Source: Malaya genurostris
Taxonomy: Eukaryota; Arthropoda; Insecta; Diptera; Culicidae
Direction of reading: 5' to 3'
DNA: 64,000 bases
Assembly (NCBI RefSeq): GCF_030247185.1
Contig: NC_080572.1
Span: 39,099,383-39,163,382 of the forward strand
Below are positions 31,960 through 43,500 of the stretch, in pieces; position 1 is the stretch's first letter, and every line of letters begins with the position of its first letter. The notes under the pieces are model-generated. The model did not search any database and was not told the DNA's origin. It was given only the letters and a program-made list of their open reading frames with translations. The translations under genes and the position numbers were made by a program.

Positions 31960-34070
31960 TGATATAGACTGTTACGATAATTCCTATTCCCATTTCCTAA
32001 CAAGATGACCTGAGTTTTTGCTGCATTGATCACAATTTTCCAGCTTGTAGAATATTCAGTTAGAGCGTTCAGACCTGTCTGTAGTTTATTCTTCAAAGCA
32101 TTATTGACACGACCTTTGTTTGTCCTATACATTGAACCTTCCCGGGTTGACGGTTCAATGCATAGGGCACTGGTCTTACAAACCAGTTGTCGTATGTTCG
32201 AGCCCCGATCTGGAAAAATTCGTAGTGCCAGTAGAATCGTAGCACCAGCCATGCAATGGTTCTGTACACTTTTAATTGGCTGCGGAGTCTGTTGAAACAG
32301 AAGGTCAAATTCCACTACAGGAATGTAATACCAAGGCTTTGCTTTTTTTTGTAAATAATGGTAGTATCATCAGCAAATTGTGACAGAACACCACCACCCG
32401 GAAGAGGTGGGATGTCTGATGTAAAAATGTTGTATAGGATTGGACTTAGGATACTTCCTTGGGGTACACCAGCAGGAATAGTAAATCTTTCTGAAAGTGC
32501 ATTATTCCGAGAAACCTGGAATGCTCTCTCTGCAAGATAATTTTTGATAATTTTATTAAGATACATCGGAAAATTATATCGATGCAGTTTAAACACCAGG
32601 CCATTGTCGAATGCTTTTTCAATATCCAATATTTCCATGGCAGTCGTTTTGGACACTGATTTGTTTTGCTGGATGAATGACGTTGTTAACCCTTGTGAGT
32701 TGGTGGATGGTGGATCTTCCTTTCCTGAACCCAAACTGTTCTTCCATTAATACATCGTGTTCATCTGCGAAAGTTGGAATTCGCCTTTGTATTGACTTTT
32801 CAAACAGCTTGGATAGGGCAGAGAGTAAGCTGGTGGGCCCATAGCTCTAGGAAAAGGAAGGATCTTTCCCCGGTTTCAAAACTGGGATAACTTTAGCTAA
32901 TTTCTACATTGAAGGGAAGTATCCAAGCTCCCAGCATCTGCTAAAAATTTTAGCTAAGAAAATAAATAAGCGAATATTCAAATGTTTCAGCCCAATGTTG
33001 AATGTGTTGTCGAAACCGGGGGCCTTCATATTTTCGGAATTTTTCACAATAGCCATCAGCTCATTTGCAGTGACTCTACTTTCCTCCAGCTACGCTATCA
33101 GCAACGGCTCTTTCATGTGGACTAACAATGTTGAGTCCTAAATTGTGAGAACACACAAACTGATCCCAACGTCAATATTACTGGAGAGAGCTCGTTGAAG
33201 ACAACCGGCGATGTTGCTGATGAATATATCCAAAATGGAATGAACTCCCGATCTGGAAAGTCGCGTTGGTTGATCCGGAGCGAGGATGTTGTACTGTCCA
33301 GCTTCGTAATCTTCGGCAAGTACGAATCCGTTTCGATTCTGTCTTTTGTTTCACCACAGCTCATGCCGTGCGTTCAGGTCCCCAGCAACGATGAATTTGT
33401 TCTGTCGTCGAGTGAGCATAGCCAGATCACGCTTCAATGATGCACACCCAGAGGATGGCATTTCACCAGAGTGATACACGCTGGCGTCAGATTCTTGTCC
33501 ATACCGAGGATGCAAAAAAACGAAGCATCGCACAAAGAGGAAAGCGCACTTCTTCTCAGTGTCGAATAGACAGCATTTGAGTGTGTGCTTGTGGTTAAAG
33601 CAGCTGGCGCGAGTGAAACACATTCTCTTCGCATGAATCGTTCTCACGCGCTCTCGTCTAAATACACCCAAGTGACCACTGGCGAACACTTCTGTGAACT
33701 TCAATTAATATAGAGTAGATCTGGCCTTGCTATGAAAAATTTGCAAGGAAAACCGAAAATTTTACGATAAATTGTTTTATTTTGCTGATTTTGCGTGTCC
33801 ACGCTTCTTCTACGCAAACCATACACCAGAGTGCTCACCGGCGTGTACACCTCTGTGAAAGTGTCTGCATCCACCTCCGAGAATTGTGGTTTGTTTAGGG
33901 CAGTACGCTGCAATGATGATGATGGGTCCCATCGTTGTTGTAATCTCAATTTCGATTGCTTCTATTAGTTGCAATTTAAAGGCTGACAGAAGCCTGTGCT
34001 GAATGGATCGTTTAATGGCAATGACAACTCCCCCTCCTCTGATAGTTGTCCTGTCGAGCATGTGAATCCT
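31960..34070 (-). pseudogene. second jockey-like LINE: ORF2 endonuclease/RT, broken, 5' truncated
   Basis: From the N-terminal side: endonuclease start (34061) with TIRGGGVVIAIKRSI and PIIIIAAYCPKQT; after a roughly 340-bp disruption FIVAGDLNARHELW (near 33355); then around 33300-33140, in a shifted frame, a stretch ending NELSPV; RT block (32734-32365) with LDIEKAFDNGLVFKLH, IPAGVPQGSILSPILYNIFT and an intact FADDTTIIY; then a SINE (32133-32350); then the thumb TEYSTSWKIVINAAKTQ (32060-32000). The RT wording is jockey-like but differs from the 14424-18672 copy, so it is another family. Multiple frameshifts and the SINE make it inactive. Confidence 0.8.
32133..32350 (+). mobile_element. tRNA-Val-like SINE, copy B, inside LINE RT gene
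   Basis: The head at 32142-32215 folds in part like a tRNA: a five-pair anticodon stem CTGGT / ACCAG closes a 7-base loop CTTACAA, whose anticodon would be TAC (Val). TGTTCGAGCCCCG follows as box B. The body has GAATCGTAGCACCAGCCATG, TGTTGAAACAGAAGG and ends AATGTAATACCAAGGCTTTG plus a T-run. It separates the FADD box of the LINE from its thumb, which dates it as younger than the LINE. Confidence 0.78.
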
Positions 34071-34332
34071 GTAATTGGAAATAAAAATAGAAATTTTAGG
34101 TTAATACCAGTCGAGATATTCACGATTAAGTTCTGCTAATTCTTCCATGTATGCCTAAACAAACTTTTTTGTTTTAACACAACATTCAAAGAAAAGTTTT
34201 TTTTTATGAATGCCTTAGTAATATTGATGAGAAAATGAGTTAAATGATAAAGGCATCTTGACATCACTTGGTGGATTGAATCAAGGTTTTTTTAATTGGG
34301 TTTTTTGTGTATTGGTTTGAATGCGTTTTGTT

Positions 34333-34513
34333 CAGAGTACCTATAAACAAAGTGACGACAGCTGTTCGTTTGGAATGACAGCTTTGTGCCGAACGAGAAA
34401 TCGACCTGTCAAATACACTGTAAAGCTAATAAAACTGTCAATATTTCGGATTAAATGTTTCGAATTGTTGCCAACATTTCGGATGAGATGTCACTCTGGT
34501 TATAGGCACTCTA
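34333..34513. mobile_element. hAT-type MITE (TAGAGTG family), copy 2, with 8-bp TSD
   Basis: The right end GTTATAGGCACTCTA is the inverted form of the TAGAGTGCCTATAAC terminus; the left end is slightly decayed (CAGAGTACCTATAAAC). It is flanked by the perfect repeat GTTTTGTT at 34325-34332 and 34514-34521. Inside, GACAGCTGTTCGTTTGGAAT matches copy 1 at 4605-4768 in inverted position. Confidence 0.88.
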
Positions 34514-34773
34514 GTTTTGTTGACTTTAGGGTGTGCAGAGGAAATTTGTCGTATGATATTGAATAAAGAAGTATTTTGACGTGTATGTCTTTCCTTTTAC
34601 TTTCCGAACATTTTTATATGATGATATCGATTAAATAATATTGGTTTTGTTCGCAGCTTGCTTGCCCAGATTTGCTCAAAACATCAATGTAGAAGTGAAG
34701 AAGGGGAATGCTTGCACAATTCACACAATCGATCAACTAACTGATATTAGGAAGTGTGAAGGAAGCGGGCCAA

Positions 34774-35940
34774 GTTTATTCGTATTCAAGACATCCAGTT
34801 ATGTCTCTGACATTACTATTCCGCCTTTTTTTACTATGAAAATATCGAATTTTGTGACGAATAATGTGTTTTTGCGGAGATCTCTTCTTCATTATATCAA
34901 TATGAAGAAAAGAGGCTTCGAAAGTCAACGTATTTATATGGAAGTGTGTGATGAGCATATTACACCTGAGAGAAGATGTCGGTAATATTGTTTTGGAAAA
35001 CGAAGAACGACCCGGAACGCCTCTTAAGTTTGAAGATGAAGAATTGGAGAAGTTGCTCTATCAATACCCGTCGCAAATACAAGTAGAACTTGTAAAATCA
35101 TTCGCAGTTACTCTGTCAGCCATTTGACAACGTTTAAAAGCAATGGGAATTGTCCGAAAGGAAGGCAATTGGGTGTGGAATGAAATAAAGTCATGGGATG
35201 TCGTTCGCCGTTTCTTCACGTACGAACAACTTTTTGCATTGAATTGTTACAGGCGTTGAAAAGTGGGTCCATTACGATAATCCAGAACGTCTGGCAACTT
35301 ATAGAAACCCCGGCCATGGATCATCATCGACGGCCATTCATTCAGAATATTCATTGTTTGAAGGCTATGTTCTGAGTATGGTAGGATCAGCGGGGTGTGG
35401 TGTATGTTGCTTTGCTGTAACCGAGAGAAAGGATCACGGGGGAGGTCTACCGATGAAAATTGATGCGCTTCAGCCGAAGATTGCACGAAAAACGGCCACC
35501 ATACACCGATAGACACGACAAATTGTATTGTATATTGTACGAATTTTGCAACATGACAACATCTCGCCTAAATGTTGCACATCCGGTAGAAACATACTTA
35601 GAAACGCTTAGGTGGGAAGTCCTACCCCACGCGTCGCGAAGAACACACATTGCCCCTTACGATTATTATTTGTTCCGGTCAATGTAGCCTGACCAGGCTG
35701 ACCAGCATTTCACCATTTATGATGAAGTCAAAAAATGAATAGATTCGGTGATTGCGGTCAATTTTTCAAAAAAATGCGTCGAATTTTTCAAAAAAGGCAT
35801 GCATGAATTGCTGAAAAGATGGTAAAAAGTAGTGGCTAGCGATGGAAAATATTTTGAATATTGAACCATATATTGAAACGATGTTGTGTTAATAAAGTTC
35901 CTCATTTCGAAAAGAACGGCATGAGCTTATTTATACCCCT
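34774..35940 (+). mobile_element. mariner-type transposon remnant
   Basis: It covers a leader with the shared TTTATTCGTATTC motif, the broken transposase frame and a 3' end AATAAAGTTCCTCATTTCGA followed by GGCATGAGCTTATTTATACC. Terminal inverted repeats are not clearly preserved, so the limits are approximate. Confidence 0.7.
34850..35880 (+). pseudogene. mariner transposase pseudogene (Tc1/mariner, DD34D), first Asp lost
   Basis: Recognisable blocks in order: LRRSLLHYINMKKRGFESQR (helix-turn-helix start), NEERPGTPLKFEDEELE, QRLKAMGIVRKEGNWVWNEI, WDVVRRFFTYEQ, KWVHYDNPE, QHDN, and AKNTHC / APYDYYLFRSM near the C-terminus (35640-35685). Mariner transposases cut and paste DNA using a DD34D triad. 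Here the motif that is normally TGDEKW reads TGVEKW, so the first catalytic Asp is Val; the second (HDN) and third (in YDYYLF) are still present. There are also in-frame stops and frame changes, for example after 34982 and near 35130, 35520 and 35690. It is a dead copy. The length of about 1.0 kb is near the family norm. Confidence 0.85.
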
Positions 35941-35944
35941 AATA

Positions 35945-36115
35945 TTATAATCTTGAATTCGTATCAGAAGCTAATTGATAAGCCAACATTAGATAAATAC
36001 AGTCCTGATGAAATTTCAAATCAAATAGCTAAAGTTGCGTTCCAATTACTAGAAGTAGTAGAAGCTGTTCGCTCCAAACTTACATTTATTTTTCCATTGA
36101 ATCGGAAGATTTAGC
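35945..36115 (+). other. short codon-like open stretch, unidentified
   Basis: In one frame the translation is free of stops for about 57 codons and looks protein-like: SYQKLIDKPTLDKYSPDEI, then KVAFQLLEVVEAVRSKL. After a stop a similar texture continues (GYKNIPKDHLRVVLQPLC). It lies just past the mariner end. It could be a decayed exon or part of another mobile element. I do not recognise it. Confidence 0.25.
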
Positions 36116-37192
36116 GATCCCTTGGTTATAAAAATATACCGAAAGATCATTTACGTGTCGTATTACAACCGCTTTGTTCCACACACTTGTTGCGTAACAT
36201 TTTCCAGAAATCTCAACCCTTGATTATTACGTTCTTGCATTCGGTTGATGCGTGCCTATTTTTATTGCTGTAGTCAATTACATTGCGTGCAATGTTCACC
36301 AGTGTAAATATAAGAATAAATGTCATATTTTAGTCACAACAACAACATCGGACTCTTGTTCGGTTCGATATTCGACTGAGTAGGGTTGCGCTGCATCCGT
36401 TTTTCATCTCTCCCGTCGACAATATGCGTGTTTATATCGACATGCTAGACCTTTGTATTGAATTTTTCTGTTGCCACAACTGAGGGGAAATATCTACAAG
36501 CAAATTGAAGCGGGTCTTTACACATCTATTTATTGATCAAATGTAATTAACCAGAGTGGAACCGCATATTAAACCACTTACACATGAGTAGCTGATGACA
36601 CCACTCACTCCCCACATCTAGCGTAAAACAGGCTACAAGAATTCACCATATAATACTTCTCAATGCTTGGAACACGATATTCGTCTATAGAAAATTTCAA
36701 GCTTTGCTAGTCAACCTAACAAATAAATCGGTTTCGCTACTTGTGCTAATTATAATTGTGCACTATATCAAAATAACAATACCAAGCAATACTTACCTAT
36801 TTTTAATTCACCTCATTTTTTCATTTTTTTCTATATATTCTACCGATGCACTTTCATCCCATGGTATGCGCGAAACCTTTGCAATGGTGTTTCTGGTCGT
36901 CATCATCGCACATCATCATCTTCGGCATCATTCTACCCAAAAAATAACGTCAACAACAAAATCAATCGTGTTTCGCTTTGAATAAAACCACGTTTCCACC
37001 CACAATCTCTCGCTGCGACCAACCACATATGAAAATATTTCTTTTGTCTTTCGATGTACCTACTAACAGATTTCTTCAGGATGTGGAATCGGTTGTGATG
37101 AAACTATGATGACGGAAAAAAAACAAAACATTGTCGGCGAATAAAACCAACGAATAACCTGACAGCATTGAGACACTTCTGTAGACTTGTAG
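36116..37192. other. non-coding; possible 5' leader or intron of OTUD7
   Basis: No domain. A polypyrimidine tract with TTTCTTCAG at 37071-37080 and another, TTTTTTCTTTAG, ending at 37233 are plausible splice acceptors just before the OTUD7 start codon. Confidence 0.35.
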
Positions 37193-37396
37193 CTCATAAA
37201 TCCGTGGAAGAATTGGAGTTGTTTTTTCTTTAGCTGGGAACGCTCTCGTTACGCGGAAACCATTGCAAGTGGCTGTTCCGGTGCTGGAGGTAGCGGATGT
37301 TGGGACAACATTCACTGCCGCAGAAAGGCTAGGAGAAGGTCACGACGATCGCAAACTACTAGTGGCTGTTCCGCCGCGCTGGTCGGTGGTGCTGCT

Positions 37397-37517
37397 ATGG
37401 AAACGTCTCATCTGGTGACGGAATTTATTACACACACCGGTGCCAATGCACAAGACGCCGTAAGCTGCCTGAGTTCGTGGGATTGGGATCTGAAGAAGGC
37501 ACTCATCGATTATAATG
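37397..37517 (+). CDS. OTUD7: OTUD7 exon 1 (UBA-like domain, start codon)
   Basis: ATG at 37397 aligns with the usual start of the family just before the UBA-like domain. The exon ends in G at 37517 before the donor GTAGGT; with AC from exon 2 it makes an Asp codon (phase 1). The frame stays open upstream to 37193, so an N-terminal extension cannot be excluded. Confidence 0.85.
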
Positions 37518-40500
37518 GTAGGTAGCAAGTAAAATAACCGTAATTGTTCTGTTCGATTGAGTTGGTTTTTGGAACATTTATGTCAGATATATTATAATGT
37601 GCAGATTAGTTTCAAAGGCGAGATCTGGAATGATACAGATAGATCATTGTGACGGGAACGCAAATGGGTTGGTTTGTGTTCTACTACTTTGTGAAGGACA
37701 GGGAACGGTAAAATGAATTATTAATCATTTGAATCAGTTATGGTTCGCATATTTCTCAATAAAGATTTATTTTCTTTTCACTACAATATAAAGCACCATT
37801 TATAAACCACGTAGACTCACCATGGAGAGGGGTGGGGGTCCTAGTTTGACTACGAGGGGGTGGGAGGGTTTTGTCAAAAGTTAGTGATTATTTTTAAAAT
37901 TTCCGAAGACATTTAGCTCAGTACAGCTTTGTTATCCGCTCGCAAGTTTCCTTGGATTTATTGAAAAACCAGTTAAAATTGCATGTGTAAGTGCTATAGC
38001 GCAGAGCTAATAGATCATTTTCATTCACTCAAAATAGACGACAATGACGAGAAACAAATGTCACTCTTAGCTACGCTTCCGAATTATGAGAACGAGATCC
38101 ATGTCCAATCAACGACAAAAGCGAAACAGTAGAAATTTTGGTTGCCTTGTTCCACATCAATGGCTCGAACAACACCATGGGACTGATCCTTGTAGTTTTC
38201 AATCAAGAAGCAGATAAATTGTTTTTTAATCAATTGTTCTGAAAATGACAAAATAAGCTTCACTCAATGGCTGTCACTTTTTGCTGACTAATCGAACATG
38301 AAATTTCACACATGGTTTTTGGTACTTCATAAACATCATATGGACAATTCTAGCGCTATCTGTGTGTCAGTCACACGACATATTGAGATATTTTATTTAT
38401 ATAAAACGATATGTATTTTAAATAGTATACAATTTTTTCCTTTCAATTTCTAGGCAGCTTGCTACTTAGAGAAAATATGGAGTTTTTTAAATGATTACCA
38501 TTGAATTATAAGCTGTTGTTCGTTCCCGACATCGACAATAAAAAAGAACGATGGTTTTATGCCGGTTACAATTCCAAGAAAAATTTGGTACTGAGCTTGT
38601 CCTGCTCTAATCTCCTACCTAATAAACATCTAAGCAGATTTCAACTCTACTAAGACGACCGAATAGAATTCAGACTTCGCCATTTGAAGGAGCCGAGACG
38701 CACCTAGACTATGTAATTCAAATTTCTTCCGCTTGTTGTTCCTTTTATCAATCCCTAGTTGGTCGTATAAACACTAAATTTATTTGAAAAGTTTACAAAT
38801 GTCTACAAGGGGGGATGAGAGTTAAATAGAACCCTAGTTTTGGTCTACGTGGTTTATGAACGGTCTATATACACTACTACATTTAGGGAGGGGGTCAACC
38901 TATACAAGGGCGATATTTCCAACGCTTTTTCGGGAATTATGTAGAATAACCGAAATCGGGTTGTTTGACCGTCAACTGATAAAAACTATCAATTGGAGGA
39001 GATTTGAGGTCGATTTAGAATTTTTTACGGGTTTTCTCCCTTTTCAGTGATGGTATAAAATTTTTAACACACTTTACCCTATATTTCCGGATCCGGATGA
39101 AATTCAGGAATTCTATATGGGACCACAGGATCTTTCATTTGAAATGAATCATAGATGGCGCATGAGAAAAGTTAGAACACAAATTTCCGTTTTTTGGCAC
39201 ATTTTGCCCCATAACTTTGGGAACCGGAAGTCAGATCCAAATAAAGTTCAGGAATTTAGTATGGGACCTAAAGAGTTTTCATTTGAATCTAAGTTTGTGA
39301 AAATAGGTTCAGTCATCTCCGAAAAAAGTTGGTGCACTTATTTTCACAATTTTTTGCACATTTTACCCCATAATTCCGGAACCGGAAGCTGGATCCAAAT
39401 AATATTTAGGAATTTAATATGGGACCACAAGGCCTTTCATTTGAATCTATGTTTGTGAAAATCGGTTAAACAATCTCCGAGAAAAGTTAGTGCAAAAAAT
39501 CGTTACATACACACATGCGCACATAGACACACACACATATTCTCGACTAACTGAGTCGAATGGTATATGACACTCGGCCCTCCGGGCCTCGGTTCAAAAG
39601 TCGGTTTTCACAGTAATTGCATAAACTTTCTATATGAGAAAAGCAAAAATCTGATTTCTGTTTATGATAATATTTTTAGTTGTATGACATAACCACAAAT
39701 AAGTTAAAATTAATGTATTCTAAAATGTATGATATCAATGAGTATCCAAGAGATACATGACGCGCGTTTACCTTTCTCGTACCCACGACGACGGTTTGGA
39801 GGTAGTAAGCGACATTCTGCGATGGATTTTCTGCCATATTTCTGAAAGCTTATAGATCAGTGATCTGCAGATGGATTTATATAATCTAACTACCAATCGA
39901 TTCGAAATAACGACTCACCTTATAATGACGCGCCTTTCAAAATGTATCGTGTACAAGTATGGGTAGAACTTAATCGTGGATATCTCTTGTTGTTTTCAAG
40001 GCATATGTTCAACAATGTATAGTAAAATTTTCAGTAGTATGAGAAATCCAACAACAACTCAAAATTGAACCAAAATAAGGCGGTCAATGTACTAAACACA
40101 TGAACTGAACGAATCATCCCACAAAGCGTGTCGTGCAAAACTATTTTCCAAATTTGTTTCAACACTTCCCGAAAGGTACCCCTGAAAATACGTAAAATAA
40201 TAACCTTTTGCGTTATAATTTGAAAATATTTGGTTTCATTTTTTTACGTCGGTCGTCGCCATAATTTTACTTACAATATTATGAAAAATGCGATTATTCC
40301 AAATTTGTGGTAAAATTCTACATAAATATATTTCTAATAAAGAATAAATAGGAATTTGCTCCAATTCCAATAATAATGAATACGAATTCGTTCCAATTCG
40401 CTTCGGAAATTTTTTCATGGTGTAGAAAATTATGTAATTTTTTATTATTATTATTATGTTGCTTTATTTATCCTCGGCTTTAACCTTACGGTCATTCGCC

Positions 40501-43500
40501 GAGGTATGTATTTTTTATTCGTATTCACGTCATCCAGTTTTGGCTCTGACATTACCAACACGTCTTTTTCCTACTTAAGCATGTATTACATTAAGATGTT
40601 TCAATAGTACAAAACCCTGTCTAAATTGACCCATGCCAGCTCTAGCCAGTCAGATCACCACCTAGTACCAAAACGTACATGCCAACATTTGGCACGAACT
40701 TCGTCTATAACATTTTTATTTCTTAAGAGCCAAACGATACTAAAATGAAACCCTGATCAATTATTTGAATCATTCTAGTCTAGCACAATTACTTATAGCT
40801 AATTCAACCTGCATTCTTTTAGATAAACTTTTGTCTAATGTTCCATTCTCATCTTTTCTCGTTTCATTCCCTCACTGTTCGGTGACTTGTTGTACCAAAC
40901 TTTGAATGCTTAAAATCAAAATCGGACGGACATGTTTGAAAAATAAATCTAATTTTTGGCCTTTCTGCTGGCAGACACATCGACGACCGAGTATTTCAAC
41001 AGCAAACAAACGGACAATGAGATATTAATGAAAGCGCATACTAGTACATCGTCACCACTTCCACCACTAACGGCTACTGCAGCAACGGCAGTGCTTTTAC
41101 AACAGCAACATCACCATAAACAACAACAACAACAGCAGCAGTTGCAACATCATTTGTCATCATCTCCATTCGCTAGCTGTTCATCATATAGCAATCAACC
41201 TCATACCAACAATGGCAGTGCAAGTCTTCACCATCCGCCGGCAGGACCACGATCCAGTACGAATAGTAGCAGCAGCAGTGGGGGCGATTACGGATCATCC
41301 TCGAACCGTCACTGCCATCCTGCCGTTGGTATGGGCCAGAGTCGAAATGGAACACTAAGCCTGCTCAAGCCAACGCTCACCAAAACCGACTCGATTGACA
41401 TTTTTGACTGTACGTGTTCCCGTACTTTTAGCTGGTGTTCATGTGTGAATGCTCTGTCGTATGGCTGTGTCGCATCTATTAGTAGAGTAGTTTTCATTTC
41501 ACCTGAAACCATCTATATGTTTTGCACAGAAAAAAGTTAACATTCGGTCTTGATATTTACTGCTATTATTTACCTTCAGTCTTTAATATTGTAGAATTTT
41601 TCTCCCATTTCGCACATACATTTCAATAACAAATTTTAATCTATTTTCCGATACTCACCCATTCTATATAGGCAAGAAACTGGAACGCGGCATCTCTCGT
41701 GCAACGGAAAATGTGAATCTGGTATCACGGGCACGGCAGGAGTTTGAGATGGACTTTCACACTCATTGCCACGAACAGAACGAAAAGAATCTAAACTTCA
41801 TTGACACACCTGACTACACTTTTACGCTACCGGATCTGACAAAATACTCGGAGGAATTTCGGTTGGTGATGATGGTATTCTTTGACAAGTGACAGTTCCC
41901 TATTTCTCTACTTTAATTGATAGGAAATTTCTCGAAAAGGACCTCATCGAAAGCTCCACACTCAACTCACTGGAAGCCACGAATCGATTGAACTGGTGGT
42001 ATGACTCGGGTGTTTGTCGGAAGCTGTGGCCACTGGCTACCACAGGTGAGTCTGTTATTGTCTGTATTTTCAATCACACTCCCCGATATCAATAACTTCC
42101 ACAATTACATTGAGTGATGTTTTTTCTCGGATTACAAAACTTAACTAGTTAAAGCCAAAACTCAAAGTTAGAATCTACATTATGATGCGAAGCTTGGCCA
42201 TTTGTTTCAACAGATTTCGCAGTCGATTAATTGATTCACAGGACAATAAGGATATCTCAGGGCACTCATTTTTCTTCGAGATTACTTTACTGATCGGTAC
42301 AAATTCAACGGTGTTATGGTCCCATAGACAATTTATGAATTTATTCCGGATCCGAATTTCGGTTCCGGAATTACAGAAAATGAAACTTCAACTTCTTAAG
42401 TATGTTTCTATAAGTGAAGATAAGAAGCAGAGCTTCTTAAAATTAGTCAGTAAATTATTCTAGTTTACAGGTCTTATTAGTGAGTAAGTAATAGAAATGG
42501 TGGTGAAATCAACTTGCTCCGATTCGGAATTCGGATTCCGATTGAAAGGGTTGAAATTTGTCTTAAAATTTTTATGTAATTGTCAGAATTTCTGCGATGT
42601 GCTCTTTGAAACGGATGTCTAATGTTCTAGAACACTAAATTCAGATCGAACTTTTAAAGTTTAGTTTGGAGCGGATGTGCAATATCAGAATTGAAATCTA
42701 CTGATATTCTCTGTAAATCTGTAAAAGTGTTTGTTTCTTCAACATGTCGTTTAGGAGCGACGATACAAAAAAAATCTGTTTTAATCCACCTAGTGGTGTG
42801 ATGATATCTTACTCTTATTACTCATTTTCTCATAAATATTAAACATTTCATTGAATCTTGTAGATGGTTTGTACGGGCGTTTTGTGCCAAGTTTAGTAGA
42901 AAATCCCATTTTTTTGCTTCATCGCTCTGAATTGAAATTCAATAATAGGCTATTAGACTTTAGGACCTGTCATGATCGGTTGAGCCATCTTTAAGAAAAT
43001 TAAGTTTGATTCGTTTTGGACGTTTTGGACAACCGTTCGAATGCATTGAAAACAGTTTATCCGATTTCCTACAACTTTCCTTTCTAATACAAAGATAATT
43101 TGCAATCAAATGATAAATATGTGTTTTTGAATAAGACATTTAGAGGGCATAGTAGAAGCTTTGATTTTTTTTTCTGGCGAGCCTTCGAGTGTATGCCCTA
43201 TTCCAAATTTTTACGGATAAAATTTTGCTAGAAATTATAGAAAATACACGATGAGTTAACATACTCTTTTTTGCAATTAGCGTATGAGTTTATTGATGTA
43301 ATAAAAATGTACACACCTAGAAAAAATCGTGTAAATTTAGGTCTTCTGAGATCGACATATACGAGCGTCCAAAATGACTCATTTTTACAGTAGATGTGAC
43401 ATATTTAAAGCATCCTGACATATTTTTACGTGCTGAAACACGTTAATTTACCCGTCTGATTGAAAGGCGTTATATGCTTCAAACACATTTAAATTATTTT

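Larger units (their letters stand above)
37518..40974 (+). other. OTUD7 intron 1 (3457 bp)
   Basis: GTAGGT ... GGCAG. It contains the repeat block 39040-39650, another repeat at 39770-40160, a SINE-tail-like fragment at 40470-40505 (CTTTAACCTTACGGTCATTC, close to the Feilai-like body) and the short mariner-leader motif at 40514-40557. No coding exon is seen inside. Confidence 0.8.

Noticed and set aside
32142..32215. Functional tRNA-Val gene
   Set aside because: Only the anticodon arm pairs well; the T arm and acceptor stem do not. Same body occurs in two more SINE copies.
39117..39458. 113-codon frame as a gene
   Set aside because: It is made entirely of dispersed repeat units that occur in other frames and strands elsewhere in the window.
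41173..41512. Minus-strand frames opposite OTUD7 exon 2
   Set aside because: Shadows of the CAR/Ser repeats of the real exon.
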